Translations under genes and position numbers: made by a program
Origin: Moraxellaceae bacterium
Lineage (GTDB): Bacteria; Pseudomonadota; Gammaproteobacteria; Pseudomonadales; UBA3067
Direction of reading: 5' to 3'
NCBI GenBank assembly: GCA_002401525.1
Contig: NVTH01000126.1
Coordinates: 902-9,741 of the forward strand
DNA: 8,840 bases
Notes under the pieces: generated by a model
The model's database searches: none
Told to the model about the DNA's origin: nothing
Seen by the model: only the letters and a program-made list of their open reading frames with translations
Part shown: positions 8,358 through 8,840 of the stretch, one piece after another
Position numbering within the stretch: position 1 is the first letter of the stretch
Layout of the letters: each line of letters begins with the position of its first letter

Positions 8358-8467
8358 AGGAAAGCTCCTGTGGAGGTATTGATTAAAATATTTACGATCA
8401 GTTTTATTGCAGTTTGCCCTGACCGCAATAATGCGTGGTTTGGCGTTGGGTCCATCCATCGTTTCAT
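8354..8467 (-). CDS. Possible 37-residue small protein or displaced gene tail
   Basis: This frame encodes 37 residues starting MKRWMDPTPN, with a mildly hydrophobic stretch AIKLIVNILIN. It starts in an ATGA overlap with the stop of the 82-residue protein, with a weak GGAA about eight bases upstream, and ends in an ATGA overlap with the AGGAG-led 20-codon frame. If one copy of the 17-bp tandem duplication at 8463-8495 is removed, this frame fuses with the 82-residue protein to give about 113 residues. It may therefore be the original C-terminus of that gene. No family is recognised. Confidence 0.3.
   Translation of the reverse strand: MKRWMDPTPNHALLRSGQTAIKLIVNILINTSTGAFL
8365..8369 (-). promoter_or_regulatory. 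Strong Shine-Dalgarno site AGGAG in the kinase leader
   Basis: AGGAG lies seven bases before the ATG at 8357 on the minus strand. It is notable because the kinase ATG 122 bp further on has no comparable site. Ribosomes loaded here could reach the kinase through the short overlapping frames. Confidence 0.45.
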
Positions 8468-8495
8468 TTGAGGTTTCCGTTCATTTGAGATTCCG
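8463..8495. repeat. 17-bp tandem duplication at the end of the small secreted gene
   Basis: TTCATTTGAGGTTTCCG at 8463-8479 is followed directly by TTCATTTGAGATTCCG at 8480-8495; all but two positions match, with one base of length difference. Because the unit is not a multiple of three, the second copy shifts the minus-strand frame and creates the TGA that ends the 82-residue protein. Confidence 0.75.
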
Positions 8496-8712
8496 GCCCG
8501 GTATCTTTTATTCGAACGCGGAGGAATGCTTCGCTAACGGGTATCTTGTTAATTAGGATGTCAGAGGGAATCCAAGGGGGTGAGTCGATATTTTCATCAG
8601 TGATTTCATTCGTTAATGCAAAACAACTCGCGCTGCAAAGTACGCCGAAAATATAGCTCAATAAAAGCAACGATAACGATAAAGGGCGGTTGCTTCGGCC
8701 GTTATTCCGCAT
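8464..8712 (-). CDS. Small secreted protein of unknown function (82 residues)
   Basis: The ATG at 8712 is preferred because GGAAG lies five bases upstream; the frame stays open to 8838 but the extra residues are low in complexity and upstream of the signal peptide. From 8712 the protein begins MRNNGRSNRP, then a hydrophobic core (about residues 11-29) and a likely signal peptidase I site after SCFA at residue 32. No lipobox fits. The mature part is about 50 residues, contains a PPWIP motif, one basic patch (RVRIKD) and no cysteine. No family is recognised. The gene points the same way as the kinase, whose start is 228 bp downstream. The C-terminus may be artificial: a tandem duplication creates the stop codon. 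It could be an intact small envelope protein or the front of a frameshifted gene of about 113 residues. Confidence 0.5.
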   Translation of the reverse strand: MRNNGRSNRPLSLSLLLLSYIFGVLCSASCFALTNEITDENIDSPPWIPSDILINKIPVSEAFLRVRIKDTGPESQMNGNLK

Positions 8713-8840
8713 TACTACTTCCGATGGGGCGAGTGAAAATACATTGTTTATTTTTATATAAATATAACTTATATGGGTAGTGCTTGTGGTGGTGGAAAAG
8801 GAAAAAATGAATTCGACTTTGACAGTCTTTATAATCAAAT
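8713..8840 (-). promoter_or_regulatory. AT-rich upstream region of the small secreted gene
   Basis: Positions 8742-8776 are a very AT-rich tract containing several TATATT- and TATAAG-like hexamers on the minus strand, suited to a -10 region. TTTCCA lies 19 bp upstream of one TATAAG, which is only a fair match. The window ends here, so more distant control sites are out of view. Confidence 0.2.

Noticed and set aside
8713..8838. Extended start at 8838 for the small secreted protein
   Set aside because: It would put 42 low-complexity residues before a good signal peptide and ignore the GGAAG-ATG at 8712.

Overview
The window looks like chromosome from a moderately AT-rich proteobacterium, probably a gammaproteobacterium. 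That guess rests on the style of the HtrA-type protease, a very large kinase-ATPase-histidine kinase fusion, and an intergenic repeat built on the ATTCCC(N8)GGGAAT palindrome. No rRNA, tRNA, transposase, phage gene or CRISPR array is visible, and the sequence alone does not fix the genus.

Layout. Positions 1-112 hold the upstream region of a plus-strand gene, with a plausible promoter and an AATAAATC/GATTTATT inverted repeat. Positions 113-1243 encode an exported trypsin-like (HtrA/Deg, S1C) protease with one PDZ domain. Positions 1244-1626 lie between two convergent genes and carry no convincing gene. They hold three exact 19-bp tandem repeats, a C9 run, and a perfect 32-bp inverted repeat pair around 130 bp of unique sequence. 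Positions 1627-8235 on the minus strand encode one 2202-residue protein: Ser/Thr kinase, AAA-type ATPase, helical (TPR-like) region, GAF, PAS, histidine kinase, degenerate receiver and intact receiver. Positions 8236-8840 hold its leader and a small minus-strand gene for an 82-residue protein with a signal peptide.

How the parts may work together. The giant protein has no evident membrane segment, so it should be a cytoplasmic signal integrator. It has two possible kinase activities, an ATPase switch and two small-molecule or redox sensing modules, and its output is a receiver with no DNA-binding domain. The protease acts outside the inner membrane and is convergent with the kinase gene, so co-transcription is not expected.

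The most unusual area is 8236-8495. After the small secreted protein, two short reading frames (37 and 20 codons, the second behind a strong AGGAG) and then a 13-codon frame follow, each starting in an ATGA overlap with the previous stop. The chain ends 21 bp before the kinase ATG, which has no visible ribosome binding site and abuts an 18-bp perfect palindrome. This could be a translationally coupled leader or the remains of a frameshifted gene; a 17-bp tandem duplication at the first junction favours at least one frameshift. The same AATAAATC/GATTTATT half-sites occur upstream of the protease.
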